Assembly (NCBI RefSeq): GCF_037038585.1
Contig: NC_092520.1
Coordinates: 2,075,001 to 2,139,000, forward strand
Length of the DNA: 64,000 bases
From: Patagioenas fasciata
Taxonomy: Eukaryota > Chordata > Aves > Columbiformes > Columbidae
Direction of reading: 5' to 3'
A program made the position numbers and the translations under genes. Below, one piece after another: positions 21,048 through 33,800 of the stretch (position 1 is its first letter; every line of letters begins with the position of its first letter). The notes beneath the pieces were generated by a model that did no database searches, was not told where the DNA came from, and worked only from the letters and a program-made list of their open reading frames with translations.

Positions 21048-21779
21048 CCCCGTTTTCTCACCCTGGGCTCTGTATGTAACACGGTTGAGCTGACATTGAG
21101 GATTTTGCTCCCAATATCTCCTTCCCGGCTTGTTCCCGTGACTCTGTAGCCATGCACTTCCCATCTCTGTTTTATCAATAGCCGTTCTTCAGAGGATTTT
21201 CATTATTTCCTAGCAGTTACTCTTGTTTATCTTCTTTAATAGCCCATCTGCTTGTGGAAACGGATCCGCAGAGCTGCTAGAAAACAAGCTGTTCTGCCTC
21301 AGCTCCTTCTGTGCATGTCCTGCTGTTGAATAAATGTCAAATACTCCACGCTGAGGCACACTAATTATCGCGAAATAAAAGATATCAAGAACAGGAGTCC
21401 ATAGGGGAATTATGCCATCAATCTCCCCGGGCAAACAGCCCCGAGAACATGCTCGGAATATGAGATGTGGGTGTTAGTTAATAAGCTGAAGTCAGGAGTG
21501 TCAGTAACTAGAGTGACTCAATGTGGGAGATTTGTCCTGACGCTTTCGAAGACGTTCATGCCAGTTATCTTTGTTTGGATGTGATAACATGTAATTGGTA
21601 GCAGCAGAGATTGAATTCTTCTGGCTTGTTGCATTCCCAGATGGCTACACATGCCTTTTTCTACTATTACACGCTGCTCAAACCTGGCATTTTTGGTTTT
21701 GAGAAGGGATTCTTGATACAAAAGTACAAGGAATCTTGGCAGAAAGGACCGTGCAAGGTATAAAAGTGAATTTATCTGA

Positions 21780-22200
21780 GTTGAGAGAAGGGAATGGAGC
21801 TGGGGAAGGGGCTGGAGCACAAGTGTGATGGGAGCGGCTGAGGGACCTGGGGGGTTCAGCTGGAGAACAGGAGCTGAGGGGAGACCTTCTGATCTCTGAA
21901 CTGCCTGAAAGGAGCTTGGAGCCAGGGGGGTCGGGCTCTGCTCCCCAGGAACAAGCGCCAGGAGCAGAGGAAACGGCCTCAAGTTGCACCAGGGGAGGTT
22001 GAGGTTGGATGTGGGAACAATTTCTTCCCCAAAGGGCTGTGGGGCATTGGAACAGGCTGCCCAGGGCAGTGCTGGAGTCACCATCCCTGGAGGGGTTGAA
22101 AATACACATAGATGAGTTTCCATACATGGGGCAGTGCCAGGGGTGCGTTGCACTCAATGATGTTGAGGGTCTTTTCCAACCAAAATAATTCTATAACTCT
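21780..22200 (+). mobile_element. CR1 LINE 3' end, type B
   Basis: Matches the second half of 18874-19630, from GAGAGAAGGGAATGGAGCTG to AAAATAATTCTATAA. Confidence 0.87.
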
Positions 22201-22699
22201 GTTGTATGATGAAGATACGTTGCACTGTGACACACCACAGACCACATGAGTGAACTGGGAACCAGCTCACCATCAAGACGTTATATTCAGGTGCCTCCAC
22301 ATTTGCTGGGTGTCTAAAACTCTCTGTGTCCATAGTGGAGACACGACCAGTGGTGCCGGGGCTGATTTGGCTGATTAAGACCAACAGTAACCGGCTGTCA
22401 ACAGTCACACTGCTGTTCTACACTGCTTGTCAAGCGGAGACGCATTCCTGCTCATGTATCCTCCTTCCTCCTGAAATCTGTCTTAGTAGTTTCTTAAATG
22501 CTTCTCCCTTGTTGCCGTTATTGCTGCCTCATTCTTTGAGCATCTCAAGATATTTTTATTGCGAACACACGTAGAAAATATCATAGAAAAGCCAACTAAG
22601 CCATGCAAAACCATGCGTCTCTCCCAAATGCAGCCGGCTCCCATGATAACAATTTATGGACTTTGTACTGAGTGTGACCCATGCAAGCCTAGAGGGAAA

Positions 22700-22766
22700 T
22701 TTATCTTCTTAGGTTTACTCGATGATTTTAAAGGTCTTTTCCAACCTAAATGATTCTATGATTCTC
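22700..22766 (+). mobile_element. Short CR1 tail fragment
   Basis: Only the last part is left: TTTACTCGATGATTTTAAAG, then TCTTTTCCAACCTAAATGAT and TCTATGATTCT. Confidence 0.75.
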
Positions 22767-23044
22767 TTATTCTAATTCCCGCTGTTTTTCTGATGGTGTT
22801 TGGTCTTCCAGCTATGCTTTTGAATTTTCTATAATTAAGGAAGGTGTCATTGCCTTGACAGGATTCCTACTGAAAAGACGCCACTAATTCCACCCTTGTT
22901 ATTTGTAATTCATCTTGGTGGCAGAAAGGCGGACGGTCAGGCTCGCTATCTCCATATATGTATTTATATATCTGTCTTACGACTTCCATTTCATAACTGA
23001 AATCCTCCACTTCTGCTCAGATGGGATTCATTTCTGCCCAAAAC

Positions 23045-24258
23045 CTGGATCTTCAGAACTGCAGTCGACGTGGCTTCACCAACCTCATCGCCTTTTATGA
23101 GGACAGAACAAGATGGATGGATGATGGCAGAGCGGTGGACGTGATCTACCTTGACTTGAGTAAGGGATTTGACACAGTGTCCCACAGCATCCTCACAGCT
23201 GAACTGAGGGAGTGCGGTCTGGATGAGCGGGTAGTGAGGTGGACTGGGAACTGACTGAAGGGAAGAAGCCAGAGAGTCGTGGGCAATGGGGCAGAGTCCA
23301 GTTGAGGCCTGGATCCAGTGCAGAGCCTCAGGGGGCAGTGCTGGGCCGGGATTATTCAATATATTCATCAATGACTTGGATGAGGGAACAGAGTGACTGT
23401 CAGCAAGTTTGCTGGGGACACCAAGCTGGGAGGAGTGGCTGACACGCCAGAGGCTGTGCTGCCATCAGAGACCTGGACAGGCTGGAGAGTTGGGCGGGGA
23501 GAAATGGAATGAACTAGAACAAGGGCAAGTGTAGAGTCTGGAATCTGGGCAGGAACAACCCCAGGTTCCAGTGTAAGTTGGGGAAGGAGCTGTTGGAGAG
23601 CAGTGTAGGGGAAAGGGACCTGGGGGTCCTGGGGCCAGCAGGGTGAGCATGAGCCAGCACTGGGCCCTTGTGGCCAGGAAGGCCAATGGTACCTGGGGTG
23701 GGTTAGAAGGGGGTGGTCAGTAGGTCAGAGAGGTTCTCCTGCCCCTCTGCTCTGCCCTGGGGAGACCACCCCTGGAATATTGTGTCCAGTTGTGGCCCCT
23801 CAGCTCCAGAAGGACAGGGAACTGCTGCAGAGAGTCCAGCGCAGCCACCAAGATGCTGAAGGGAGTGGAGCATCTCCCGTGTGAGGAAAGGCTGAGGGAG
23901 CTGGGGCTCTGGAGCTGGAGGAGACTGAGGGGGGACTCATTCCTGGGGATCAATATGGAAAGGGGGAGTGTCAGGAGGATGGAGCCGGGCTGCAAGGGAC
24001 AAGGGGCAATGGGTACAAACTGGAACACAGGAGGTTCCACTTGAATTTGAGAAGAAACTTGTTCCTGGTGAGGGTGGCAGAGCCTGGCCCAGGCTGCCCA
24101 GGGGGGTTGTGGAGTCTCCTTCTCTGCAGACATTCAAACCCGCCTGGACACCTTCCTGTGGAACCTCAGCTGGGTGTTCCTGCTCCATGGGGGGATTGCA
24201 CTGGATGAGCTTTCCAGGTCCCTTCCAACCCTCACATTCTGGGATTCTGGGATTATTA
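23045..24258 (+). mobile_element. CR1 LINE, type A, longest copy, with reverse transcriptase remnant
   Basis: The first 230 bases translate to a CR1 reverse transcriptase segment (FTNLIAFYEDRTRWMDDGRA and YLDLSKGFDTVSH, where functional CR1 has DFSKAFDTVSH). It continues through RDLDRLESWA-like sequence to the 3' tail TTCTGGGATTCTGGGATT. Frame breaks after about 23254 leave it non-functional. Confidence 0.92.
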
Positions 24259-24259
24259 T

Positions 24260-26499
24260 GAGTGCTCTGTCTCAGTTTCTGCTGGTCCTGGCTGTTTTGG
24301 CTGTGGGCAGCTGTAAATACAAAACATTTTGTCACTAAGAAGCGAATCCTTTACAGTGCTTTGAAAAAAATTAGCATTTTGGAGTCAGGATACTTGAGCT
24401 TTACACCTGGGAGTAGTGAAGGGTTCTTGGACAAATCACGTAATTTCTCTACTTATTCAAAGGGGAATGGACATTTAATGTCCTTTTTTCCTCAGAGCCA
24501 CATATGAGAGTACTGCACATCCTAAAAGAATGAGAATTATCAGCCCTTTTGAGTGAATTGTCTCAGAGTATTTGCAGTTACTGTTAGGATTCATACACCC
24601 TACCTTAAGCAAGTGCAAGGTTGGATGTCTAAAAAGCTGAGATAATTGCGCTACACTAATTTTGTAGGTATTGAAGAAAAACAGGCTCCTCCAGGGGTTA
24701 ACATTCATATCCAAAGAGGTGTCCTAGATAGGTTCGAAGAGGTGCCCCCTGGAAGCGCTTCAAACATCTCCAGTCGTGCAAGAGAAATCCCAGACGTGTA
24801 TTTTTCAGCGTCTGTCAGTTTGCTGCGTTACAATGAGATTTTTTCTCTTGTTGCCATGTTTCCTTCTTTTCAAATTTAATTTAAAACGTGCGTATTCTTG
24901 CTGAGAAGGTGTCAGGGAATAGGCTGCCTGAGCTTGTTGTGTCCTGCTTCTTATAGAACTTGGTTGGAAACTGCTTATATAGAATAATGTTTGCTTGGGG
25001 TGACTTCTGCAAGCTGTGAACCTCCGAACTTTCTGCTTCTTTAAGATAAAGTTAAGTGAAGTACGTACTGCGTTAAGTGAAAAAGGCCTCCGAGTCTTCA
25101 GGCTGGGAGATAAGGGGAACTGCATCCCTGGAGATAAGGAAAGGAACAGAACGGCGCCCAACAAGAACGGGGTATTTTTGTTTGCCAAGAGCTTATTTCC
25201 TCCAGTTGCAGGTGCAAAACAGTGAGGGGAGGTCAGAGCTTTAATTGGTGGCCCAACTGATGAAAATTAAGAGATGGATGAAGAACGGGGAGACCCCAGA
25301 CTCTAATTTTGCAATTAGCCCCGGGGTGACACATGGGGGTGGAGGCCGGATTGTGGGGGGATAATGGTACACGGTTTTTTCCTGCTGATTTTTCCTTTCT
25401 TTATCAGCCACTATATTCCAAGCGCTGCTGGACAGGACCGTGTTTTGCCCAAGGACTTGATTCACGAAGATGAAATCGCACGACGACTCTTTACCAGCTG
25501 CGGGCAGAACCGGAGACGTCAAGAATAACCAGCAAGTCCCAGAATCTGCGAAAGAATCATCGCCTTTTCGTGAGGAAGAGCGGTATGCGGGTCATTATTT
25601 CCGCCTTTCTTCTGCTCCTCTTGAAATCAGAAAGAATATCTCTGACTTCAGGGAGTGAAAGGCGCTTGCTAATTAAATGTGTGATTCGCAGCATCATTAG
25701 CGTTAAGGCTGGTGTCACGACCTTGGGTACCCAGAGGAAGATCAATCCTTTGAGATATTAAAGCTAATTTTGTGATCTTTCCTTGCAAACCAGCAACGTC
25801 TGTCTCTCCACTTCTCCATTACAGGACCAATATGTGAACACATTCGTCTCACACTCCCGCATTTCATTTTAAATTCTCCTGACAGGTTGTTCAGCCCCTG
25901 CTTACAGACATCTCGGTTTCCCAAAGCCGTTGCTCCTGGAGATAATATATAAATTAGGAACACACCTATACGCTCATAAATGCAATGTTTCAGTGATCTC
26001 TTCATCAGAGGAACCCACTTCTGACCCTACAAGCGCACTTTTCAGCTCAGCGCCGCAGCCCACCTGAAAATGAAGAGAGCAGAGGAAACACGCATCAGTT
26101 CTCTCGCCCAGAAACGGGTTTGGGGGCAGTGTTAGATGTAGAAAACGTATTTATTTTGTGTTGCTTTTACCTAACTGCCAGTAGAATGAAGCGAGCCATC
26201 CGGAGACAGAGGGATGTGGGCTGATGAGGTCTGGGAAGGGTGGGAGATACTCGACATCCCATTCCCAGCAAGGACCCAGCCATGAGAAACATGGCAGATA
26301 AAACCTAGTGTAATCACACTGGAAGGAAAACAAGAAAAAAAATCACCCTCAAAACCACCTAATAGATTTTAAATTAACTTTATTGTGGAAAAGTATTTAG
26401 AAAACAACATAGATATCTCAATGGAGTCCTCAGCTGCATTAGAAAAAGGACGCAAATGAGATGGGATTGGGAATTAAGGATTTGGAATTAAGGATTGGA
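24260..26499. other. Unique intergenic DNA, no feature recognised
   Basis: AT-richer single-copy sequence between the last intergenic type A CR1 and the pre-POLD3 minisatellite. Only short frames are present and nothing matches a known family. Confidence 0.5.
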
Positions 26500-26950
26500 A
26501 GGAAGGCTGTGGGTCTGTGAAGGGACAGCATGGGGACATGTGAGGGGACAGTGTGGGGACATGGGGCTGTGAGGGCACAGCATGAAGATGTATGAGAGGA
26601 GGGCATGGGGACATGGGTCTGTGAGGGGATGATGTGGGGACACGTGAGGGAACGGCGTGGGGCCGTGCGTCAGTGAGAGGAGCATGGGGACGTGTGAGAG
26701 GATGGCATGGGGGCAGTGATCTGTGAGGGGGTGGTGTGGGGCCATAGGTCTGGGATGGCATGGGGACATGTGACGGTAGGACATGGGGACATGTGAGGGA
26801 ATGGTGTGGGGCCATGGGCCTGTGAAGGGATGGCATCAGGATGTGTGAGGGGGCGGTGTGGGGACATGTGAAGGGAGGGTGTGGGGTCGTGTGAAGAAAT
26901 GGCATGGGGCTGAGGGTCTGTGGGTGGACAGCATGGGGACATGTGAGGGG
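26500..26950. repeat. GGGGACATGTGAGG minisatellite, interrupted by a CR1
   Basis: Irregular units of about 30-45 bases with GGGGACATGTGAGGGGA and GTGGGGCCATGGG. The array resumes at 27477-27550 after the CR1 at 26953-27476, ending at the POLD3 CpG promoter. Confidence 0.88.
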
Positions 26951-26952
26951 AC

Positions 26953-27476
26953 AGAGGCCACCCCTGGAATCTTGTGTCCAGTTGTGGCCCCTCAGTTCCA
27001 GAAGGACAGGGAACTGCTGGAGAGAGTCCAGCGCAGCCACCAAGATGCTGAAGGGAGTGGAGCATCTCCCGTGTGAGGAAAGGCTGAGGGAGCTGGGGCT
27101 CTGGAGCTGGACAAGAGGAGACTGAGGGGGGACTCATTCATGGGGATCAATATGGAAAGGGTGAGTGTCAGGAGGATGGAGCCAGGCTCTTCTCGGTGAC
27201 AACCAATGATAGGACAAGGGGTAACGGGTATAAACTGGAACACAAAAGGTTCTACTTAAATTTGAGAAGAAACTTGTTTGGGGTGAGGGTGTCAGAGCCT
27301 GGCCCAGGCTGCCCAGGGAGGTTGTGGAGTCTCCTTCTCCGCAGCCATTCAAACCCGCCTGGACACCTTCCTGTGGAACCTCAGCTGGGTGTTCCTGCTC
27401 CATGGGGGGATTGCACTGGATGAGCTTTCCAGGTCCCTTCAACCCCTCACATTCTGGGATTCTGGGATACTGTGAC
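26953..27476 (+). mobile_element. CR1 LINE, type A, inside a minisatellite
   Basis: Begins GGCCACCCCTGGAATCTTGT and ends TTCTGGGATACTGTGA. Minisatellite motifs stand on both sides, so it entered an existing array. It ends about 310 bases before the POLD3 ATG. Confidence 0.9.
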
Positions 27477-27550
27477 AGTATGGGGCCATGAGTCTGTGAG
27501 GTGACAACGTGAGGCCATGTCAGGTCAGCCCATGGGGACATGTGAGGTGA
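27477..27550. repeat. Distal remnant of the interrupted minisatellite
   Basis: The motifs GTATGGGGCCATGAGTCTGTG and CATGGGGACATGTGAGGTGAC match the array before the CR1, showing one array split in two. It adjoins the GC-rich POLD3 promoter. Confidence 0.8.
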
Positions 27551-27683
27551 CGGCGAGCGCCGCCTGGGCGGGGCGTGGCCTGCCCGGAGCGGGCGGGCAC
27601 AGGGACCGCGCGGCTCCGTTTCACCTCAACCGCCCTTTTTTGTCCCCGCGCGGCCCCCGTCGCCCTCGCCCTCGTGTGTGCGC

Positions 27684-27697
27684 GTTGCCATGGTAGC
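27684..27697 (+). promoter_or_regulatory. RFX-type X-box in the POLD3 promoter
   Basis: GTTGCCATGGTAGC is a near-palindrome that departs from the strong RFX palindrome GTTGCCATGGCAAC at two positions in its second half. It lies about 90 bases before the POLD3 start codon and contains an ATG. Binding is inferred. Confidence 0.5.
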
Positions 27698-27719
27698 GGG
27701 GAGGCGGCCGCTTCCTTGA
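27690..27719 (+). CDS. Possible upstream ORF in the POLD3 leader (9 codons)
   Basis: An ATG in a strong Kozak context (G at +4) opens nine codons and a TGA, ending 67 bases before the POLD3 ATG. It matters only if transcription begins upstream of 27690. The start overlaps the RFX-like site. Confidence 0.3.
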   Translation: MVAGRRPLP

Positions 27720-27786
27720 GCTGCGCGGGAACGGCGGCGGCTCCTCCCGCCCGCGGCCTACGCGGCCCTGCCCGCTCCGCCCCGCC

Positions 27787-27846
27787 ATGGAGGACGAGCT
27801 CTACCTCGAGAACATCGACGAGTTCGTCACCGATCAGAACCGCATC
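27787..27846 (+). CDS. POLD3: POLD3 exon 1
   Basis: Codons 1-20, from ATG in the context CCGCCATGG to CGCATC, then the donor GTGAGT. It ends between codons. Confidence 0.95.
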
Positions 27847-30800
27847 GTGAGTCCCGCCGGCGGGGTGGGGGGGCGGGAGGCTGCCACGGTTGCGCGGCCC
27901 CCTCATGAGGCAGCGACCCCCTCATGAGGCAGCGACCCCCTCATGAGGCAGCGACCCCCTCATGAGGCAGCGACCCCACAGACTTCCTACCCTCCCCACC
28001 AGCGTGGCTGCCGTTGGGGTGGGGGGTCAATCTGTATTTTTGTGGGACCCCCTCAGGCTGGCCCCAACCCCGGCTCTGTGGGTGCTGGAATCAAGGCTGA
28101 GGTGACACCGGTTCATACCCCCCAGTGTCACCCACCTGCGGGACACGCGTGGGTGCTCAGCCCCCCCTCGGCAGGCGCAGAATAAACGAGGTTTCCGCAG
28201 CTGCAACCGCCTTGTTTACTCAAGTTTTCCTCATTCTCAGGGTGTACGTTGGGTGCCTGGCTGGTTTTGCAGCATTTGCTTTTCCACAGGTCTCAAGGTA
28301 GAGTTAATACAGGGTTTTGTCAGGCTGGACAAGAGGTGACTTCCTTGTCAGGATTTTCGACCCGCTCTGTGCCTTTAAATTAATGTGGTGTCTCTGAAGA
28401 GAATTGGTGGTTGCATTGTTTATGTGACGGGAAAGACAGCTCTCCCCAAATTCCTTATCCCCCCGAATAGGTGAGCTGTTTTTCCTCAAAAAAAACAACA
28501 AAAAACAAGCAAGAAAACCCCTAAACCAATACCCAAACAAGCAAAAAAAACCCCACAAAAACCACTGCAGTGACAGCAGCGTTTTAGCTCAAGGTGTAAA
28601 TGACAGAAGTGGATGAAACTGAGTTTTTCCCCGTGAAAGTTTGAGGTAGTCTGGGCCACTGTTTCAGTTTAAAACTCAAATTACTACTTACTGACTGTAG
28701 CTTCTCGAAGCCTGGCTGTTTTTTAGGACAATTAATAAAAACGGTAGGCACGTGTGTCTGTGTTCCTTTCAAAATGAAGATACAGTAAAGTTGGTCGTGT
28801 CAAAGCGGTTGTATTAATGTGCCCTGCCGATGTTGTTGTGGTTTATTTCAGTAAGCTTTTAGACTAATGACTATTTAATTGTGTATGAGGCAGGAGGGGC
28901 CTGAGGATTAGTTTAAAAAGGCAGAGCAGGAGGAAAAACAGGTATAGAATACACACCTTACCTAAATAATACAGCAAGAGGGCTGGGTATAGAGCTGTAG
29001 CCTCCTGAGATTAATCACGCTGTTGGATTTATGTTGTAGCCAGAGATCCCCATGACAGGCAAGAGTGTCAGAAATCCAGTAAATATTTGGTAGTTGTTTG
29101 GGAGAGCAGTAAGAGCTTCTCACCATTAAAGATTGTGCTGGGTTTTTTTGCATTTTGAATGGTTTTTATTTATGTAATGGCACTTCAAGAAGGCGTTTCC
29201 AAAACCACACCTTTCAGGGTAGGTTATTTGTTCAAGTTTGAGGAATTCAGGCTCCTCAGGTGGGTGCGTGTCCGTGTGCTTTCAGTTCTAACAGGTTTTG
29301 CTGAGGGTCTAAAGAGCTTGATTTACCCATGAAGCAAGCAGAGGATGGAAGGTGAAACAAGTCAAAACACCAAGGTTTTCCTACTGAAGTGTTGTTTTTT
29401 TGTTACAGGTAACATACAAATGGCTCAGCTATACTCTGGGAGTTCACGTCAACCAGGCTAAACAGTAGGTATTTATGCATCCCATGAACTTTTTGTTTTG
29501 TGGCAAAACCTTGTTAATTGCCACTTTAATTATTGTGGTTACTGCATTAAAATTACCTCTCTGGAAATATTTACAAATCCTCAGGTACAGCCGGTTATGT
29601 TATTCAACATGTAGACAAATCCTTCCTTGACTGTGATGTGACTGTGCAGTGCTCAGCTCGACACCTTGTGCTGCTTTGTATGGACTTGATGATCATAAAG
29701 GTCTTTTCTAAACAAAATTATTCTATGATTCTGTAAGTACTTAGGTCAGAATAGATGTTTTAGCATTATTACGTAGCTCCTAAAATGTGAATGTCTCTTC
29801 CAAACTTGGCTCTGGCCCTGCAGAGCTGTGTCTCTGTGAGAATCTGTCGCTGTGTAGCCCAGCTTAGGATGCTGTGCATTATCCAAGGATATTGCTGAGA
29901 GCAGAGGCAGGAAAATGCAGAACATCTCATGTGAATGGCAAATTCTCATCCGCTCTGATCACCCTGCTGCGTATTTATTAATATCTGTCTACCAGGCTAT
30001 ACCTACCAGGTAAATATTTGAATGACAGGGAGGTCAGTTGTGTTGCCACACTTTTATTCCTCCAAACAGTTTAAATGTGTAACAGTGTCTTGCTGTATTT
30101 TCAGGAATAAAAATTACCATAGCCTTTTAAAGACAAAGAACGAGCTCCCAAGGATTCTGGGGCTGTTGCTACACAACAAAGTAGCGTTGAGTATAAGATT
30201 TGAAGGCTCTATGAGTGTGTTAAGTCCCATAATACCAAAATTTTCTCTGTGTAGATCAGAGAGTGCTTCAGTGATGATGTAGACCTGACTGGGAACAACT
30301 CTGGTAATACAATAAACCAGAAGGAGCCAGAGACCTTTTAGCTGTGAAGAAGATGGCCCAGGTGAAACCGAGGCACCTTCTCATACCCTTCAAACACAAA
30401 CTGGAGGTGGAGAACTCCTGTGGCCTCTTTGGGCTTAAAACTCTCTCCTAGAAGCTGGAGATAAGGCAAATGGATTATTTTAGTGGGTTGTGCAGCACGG
30501 TAATTGCTGCCTGTCTCTGTGAGCACAAGGATCTTCAGGTATTTGTGCCAGAGAACATCCTCGTGGGGTGTGCGGTAGCGTCTCTGTGCAGTTACACGGG
30601 AGACTCACCATAAATCAGCTGGAGCTGAAAGCTGCAGTGTCAGCTCAATCTCATCACCGCTAATCCCGCTCTTTCCTCCCATTTCTGGTCTCTGCATCAG
30701 TGGATGTAACTGGGATTGTATATATACACCTGGCAATGCGATTATGTGCCCAGTTCCTCTCTCAGGTGTTTCAGAACGCTGGGTTTTAATGAGAGAAACA

Positions 30801-33800
30801 GCCTTTCTTGAGGGGAGACGTTGGAACAAACCACCCAGAGGATGTGAGACCATCTGCAACCAACTGTTAAAGCTTTGAGAGCTCGTGTTCTTTCCACCTG
30901 TGGTTTCTCTAGTTATTTGACTGAGGCTCTTCAAAGTGGCAGAGGAGAAAGGTGTCTCGGGAAGATTAATCCTGGTTTGAATAACTGTGCTTATGCGAAA
31001 TGTGACTGTATTTGTTCTCTTTATGTCAGCTTCACGGAAGGGGTGGTGAAGGGTTATTTCCTTCTAGGTGATTAACGCTGGTTTCTTTTGTGCAGGATGC
31101 TGTACGATTATGTAGAAAGGAAACGAAAGGAGAACTCAGGAGCTCAGCTTCATGTCACCTATTTAGTAGCAGGAAGCCTCGTCCAGAATGGACACACAGT
31201 GAGTGTTTTATTTCTCTTTTCTCATTGTTCTTGTGTCTTCTGTCTCTTTTTTTTGGTGATCTTTTGGTCAAAAGCAATCTCTCATTTTCCAGTGGGCTAA
31301 GTCTTCTGTACGTGTACAAAACAAGCCTACAAATGATGGGGAGGAAAGAGCAGTTGGACATCATTTGATAATACAGCACTGAATAACTCACCAGGGTTTT
31401 TTGTTTAATTAACTTAAATCCATTTACCAGTCGTCTCTCAGCGCTATCGCTATTGTTGGACACCAACAAATAAAACAGTCCGGAGGGGCCCTTGTAAAAT
31501 CAGCTCATTCGTTTCCCAGGATCTGCCGTGGAGCAGAGAGAGCTTGCAATTCAGCTACAATAGTAATACATATAATAAATAGTTGGATAGTTCTTGTTAA
31601 TTAAAGCAGCTTGTTTATCCTGGTATACAAGAGAAACATACATTTATTAACAGTATCTTGTGTTTAAAATGCTTCGACTTAGTAAGCAAAGGAATAGCTA
31701 CTTAATGTATTGATTTATTTCTCTTTGCTTCTTGTCAGATTGTCGAGAATATAATTGACAATTTCAGATGGGCACCCCAGAGGTTTTTAAAAGATGAGCA
31801 AACTGAGTGCCCGTTTCTCTTTGCTTTCAGAAGAATTTCGTAGCCAAGCAGTAAATGCCTTTGACATTACACTAAGTGTCCATATTTATATACAAGTATC
31901 TAGATATAAATGTAGCTATTCATGGATTTAAATAGCCTAATACCAATTACAATCCATAGTCTTCATTTAGAATTGGTACTTTCCAGGGTGTCCTGGCATT
32001 TTTTTGTAGACTGGGGAAACACACACACACAAATCCAAAAAACAAATCCAACCAGCCAACAAGAATCACAGAATGGACTGGGTTGGAAAAGACCTCAGAG
32101 ATGATCCAGTCCAAGCCTTGGTCCAACTCCAGTCCATTGACCAGATCATGGCACTAAGTGCCATGGCCAATCTCAGCTTAAAAACCTCCAGGGCCGGTGA
32201 GTCCAGCACCTCCCTGGGCAGCCATTCCAATGCTGACCACTCTCTCTGCACAGAATTGCTCTCTAATCTCCAGCCTCAATTTCCCCTGGCAGAGTTGAAG
32301 CCCATGCCCCCTTGTCCTATTGCTGACTGCCTGGGAGAAGAGCCCAATCCCCCCTGGCTAGAACTGCCCTTCAGGTCGTTCTAGAGAGTGCTGAGCTCAC
32401 CTCTAAGCCTCCTCTGCTCCAGACTGAACAAGCCCAGCTCCCTCAGCCTCTCCCCATAGGGCTTGTGTTCAAGTCCCTTCCCCAGTCTTGTTGCTCTTCT
32501 CTGGACCCGCTCCAGCACTTCAATCTCTTTCCTGAGCTGAGGGGCCCAGAACTGAACACAATACTCCAGGTGTGGCCTCCCCAATGCAGAGCACAGGGGA
32601 AGGATCACTGCCCTTGTCCTGCTGACCACGCTGGTTTGGATACAGGACAGGACACCATTGGCCTTCTTGGCCACCTGGGCACACTGTTGGCTCCTGTTGA
32701 GCTTCCTGTCCATCAGTCCCCCCAGGTCCCTTTCTGCCTGACTGCTCTCCAGCCACTCTGTGCCAGCCTGGAGCGCTGCAGGGGGTTGTTGTGGCCAAAG
32801 GGCAGGACCCGGCACTTGGCCTTGTTGAACTTCATCCCATTGGAATCAGTGCATGTTTCCAGTCTATCCAGATCCCCCTGCAGAGCCCTCCTGCCTTCCA
32901 GCAGCTCCACACTCCCTCCCAACTTGGTGTCAGAACAAACAAAAAACCCCAAAACAAAACAAAAAAGCAAACAAACAGAAGAAAGACAATAAACCCCACC
33001 ACCTTTTTGGCTTTCCTGACTCATGAACTGCTTCACATGCATAGAATATTCTCTTTAAATCTCTAAATCTGCCTGGAATCGAAGGTAATAATTTATTGTG
33101 TTAGCTCTGTATAATGGAACGTATTTATTTAAAGCTGTACAGGTAGTGTCACATTTATAACCTGAGCTTAACAGGTTTTCCCCAGATTTCTTCTGGAAAT
33201 AACAAGATATTAGTAGCATCTCTTGATGCACTAGAACCACCCAGAGGTTTGTCAACACTTCCCATGATATTTAAATTTACTGGAATGTGTTTATCGTATT
33301 TTAATACTTGCTGGTAACCCTGCACTACTGGCTGCTGTCAGTAGATGTAGCCACAGGCTGGGGATTCAGCTGCAAGACTGAGCTGTAGGGAAATGGGGGT
33401 AGAAATTGGTCACAAATAATTCTCATTGAGTCTTAAGCGCTGCACGCTCTTAATTGCAATTTTTTATCTCCCTCGGTGAGGGACTGAGACTCTCAATGGT
33501 CATTTACAATTTCAGGTTACCTACATTTTCTTGCCTATTACTGTCTGTGGTATCAATGAAACACTAAATTAACAGCTGGATTTTTGTCCACTCTGTTTCT
33601 TTGGCTACTCTCCGTATCAGCTGCCTTATTTTGCTGTTTTCCACTATATTGCACAGTTGTTTAATTCTCATTTCATCCGTGTCTCATCTCCCAGTGTCAG
33701 GGACAGAGGATATTTTAGGGTTGTAGTGACCTGTGACACAATGTATTGGAAAAGTAGGAAAGCAGAGCTTTAACAACTGGTCTAAAAGAACTTTAAAAAC

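Larger units (their letters stand above)
27545..27900 (+). promoter_or_regulatory. POLD3: POLD3 CpG promoter and leader
   Basis: A GC- and CpG-rich stretch around the POLD3 start without a TATA box. It contains a GC box (GGGCGGGGC) at 27566-27574 and an RFX-like site at 27684-27697. The transcription start cannot be placed from the sequence alone. Confidence 0.7.

Noticed and set aside
27787-27846. Possibility that POLD3 is a processed copy
   Set aside because: All exon borders have introns with GT-AG ends and the joined frame is intact at near-human length, so this is the genuine gene.
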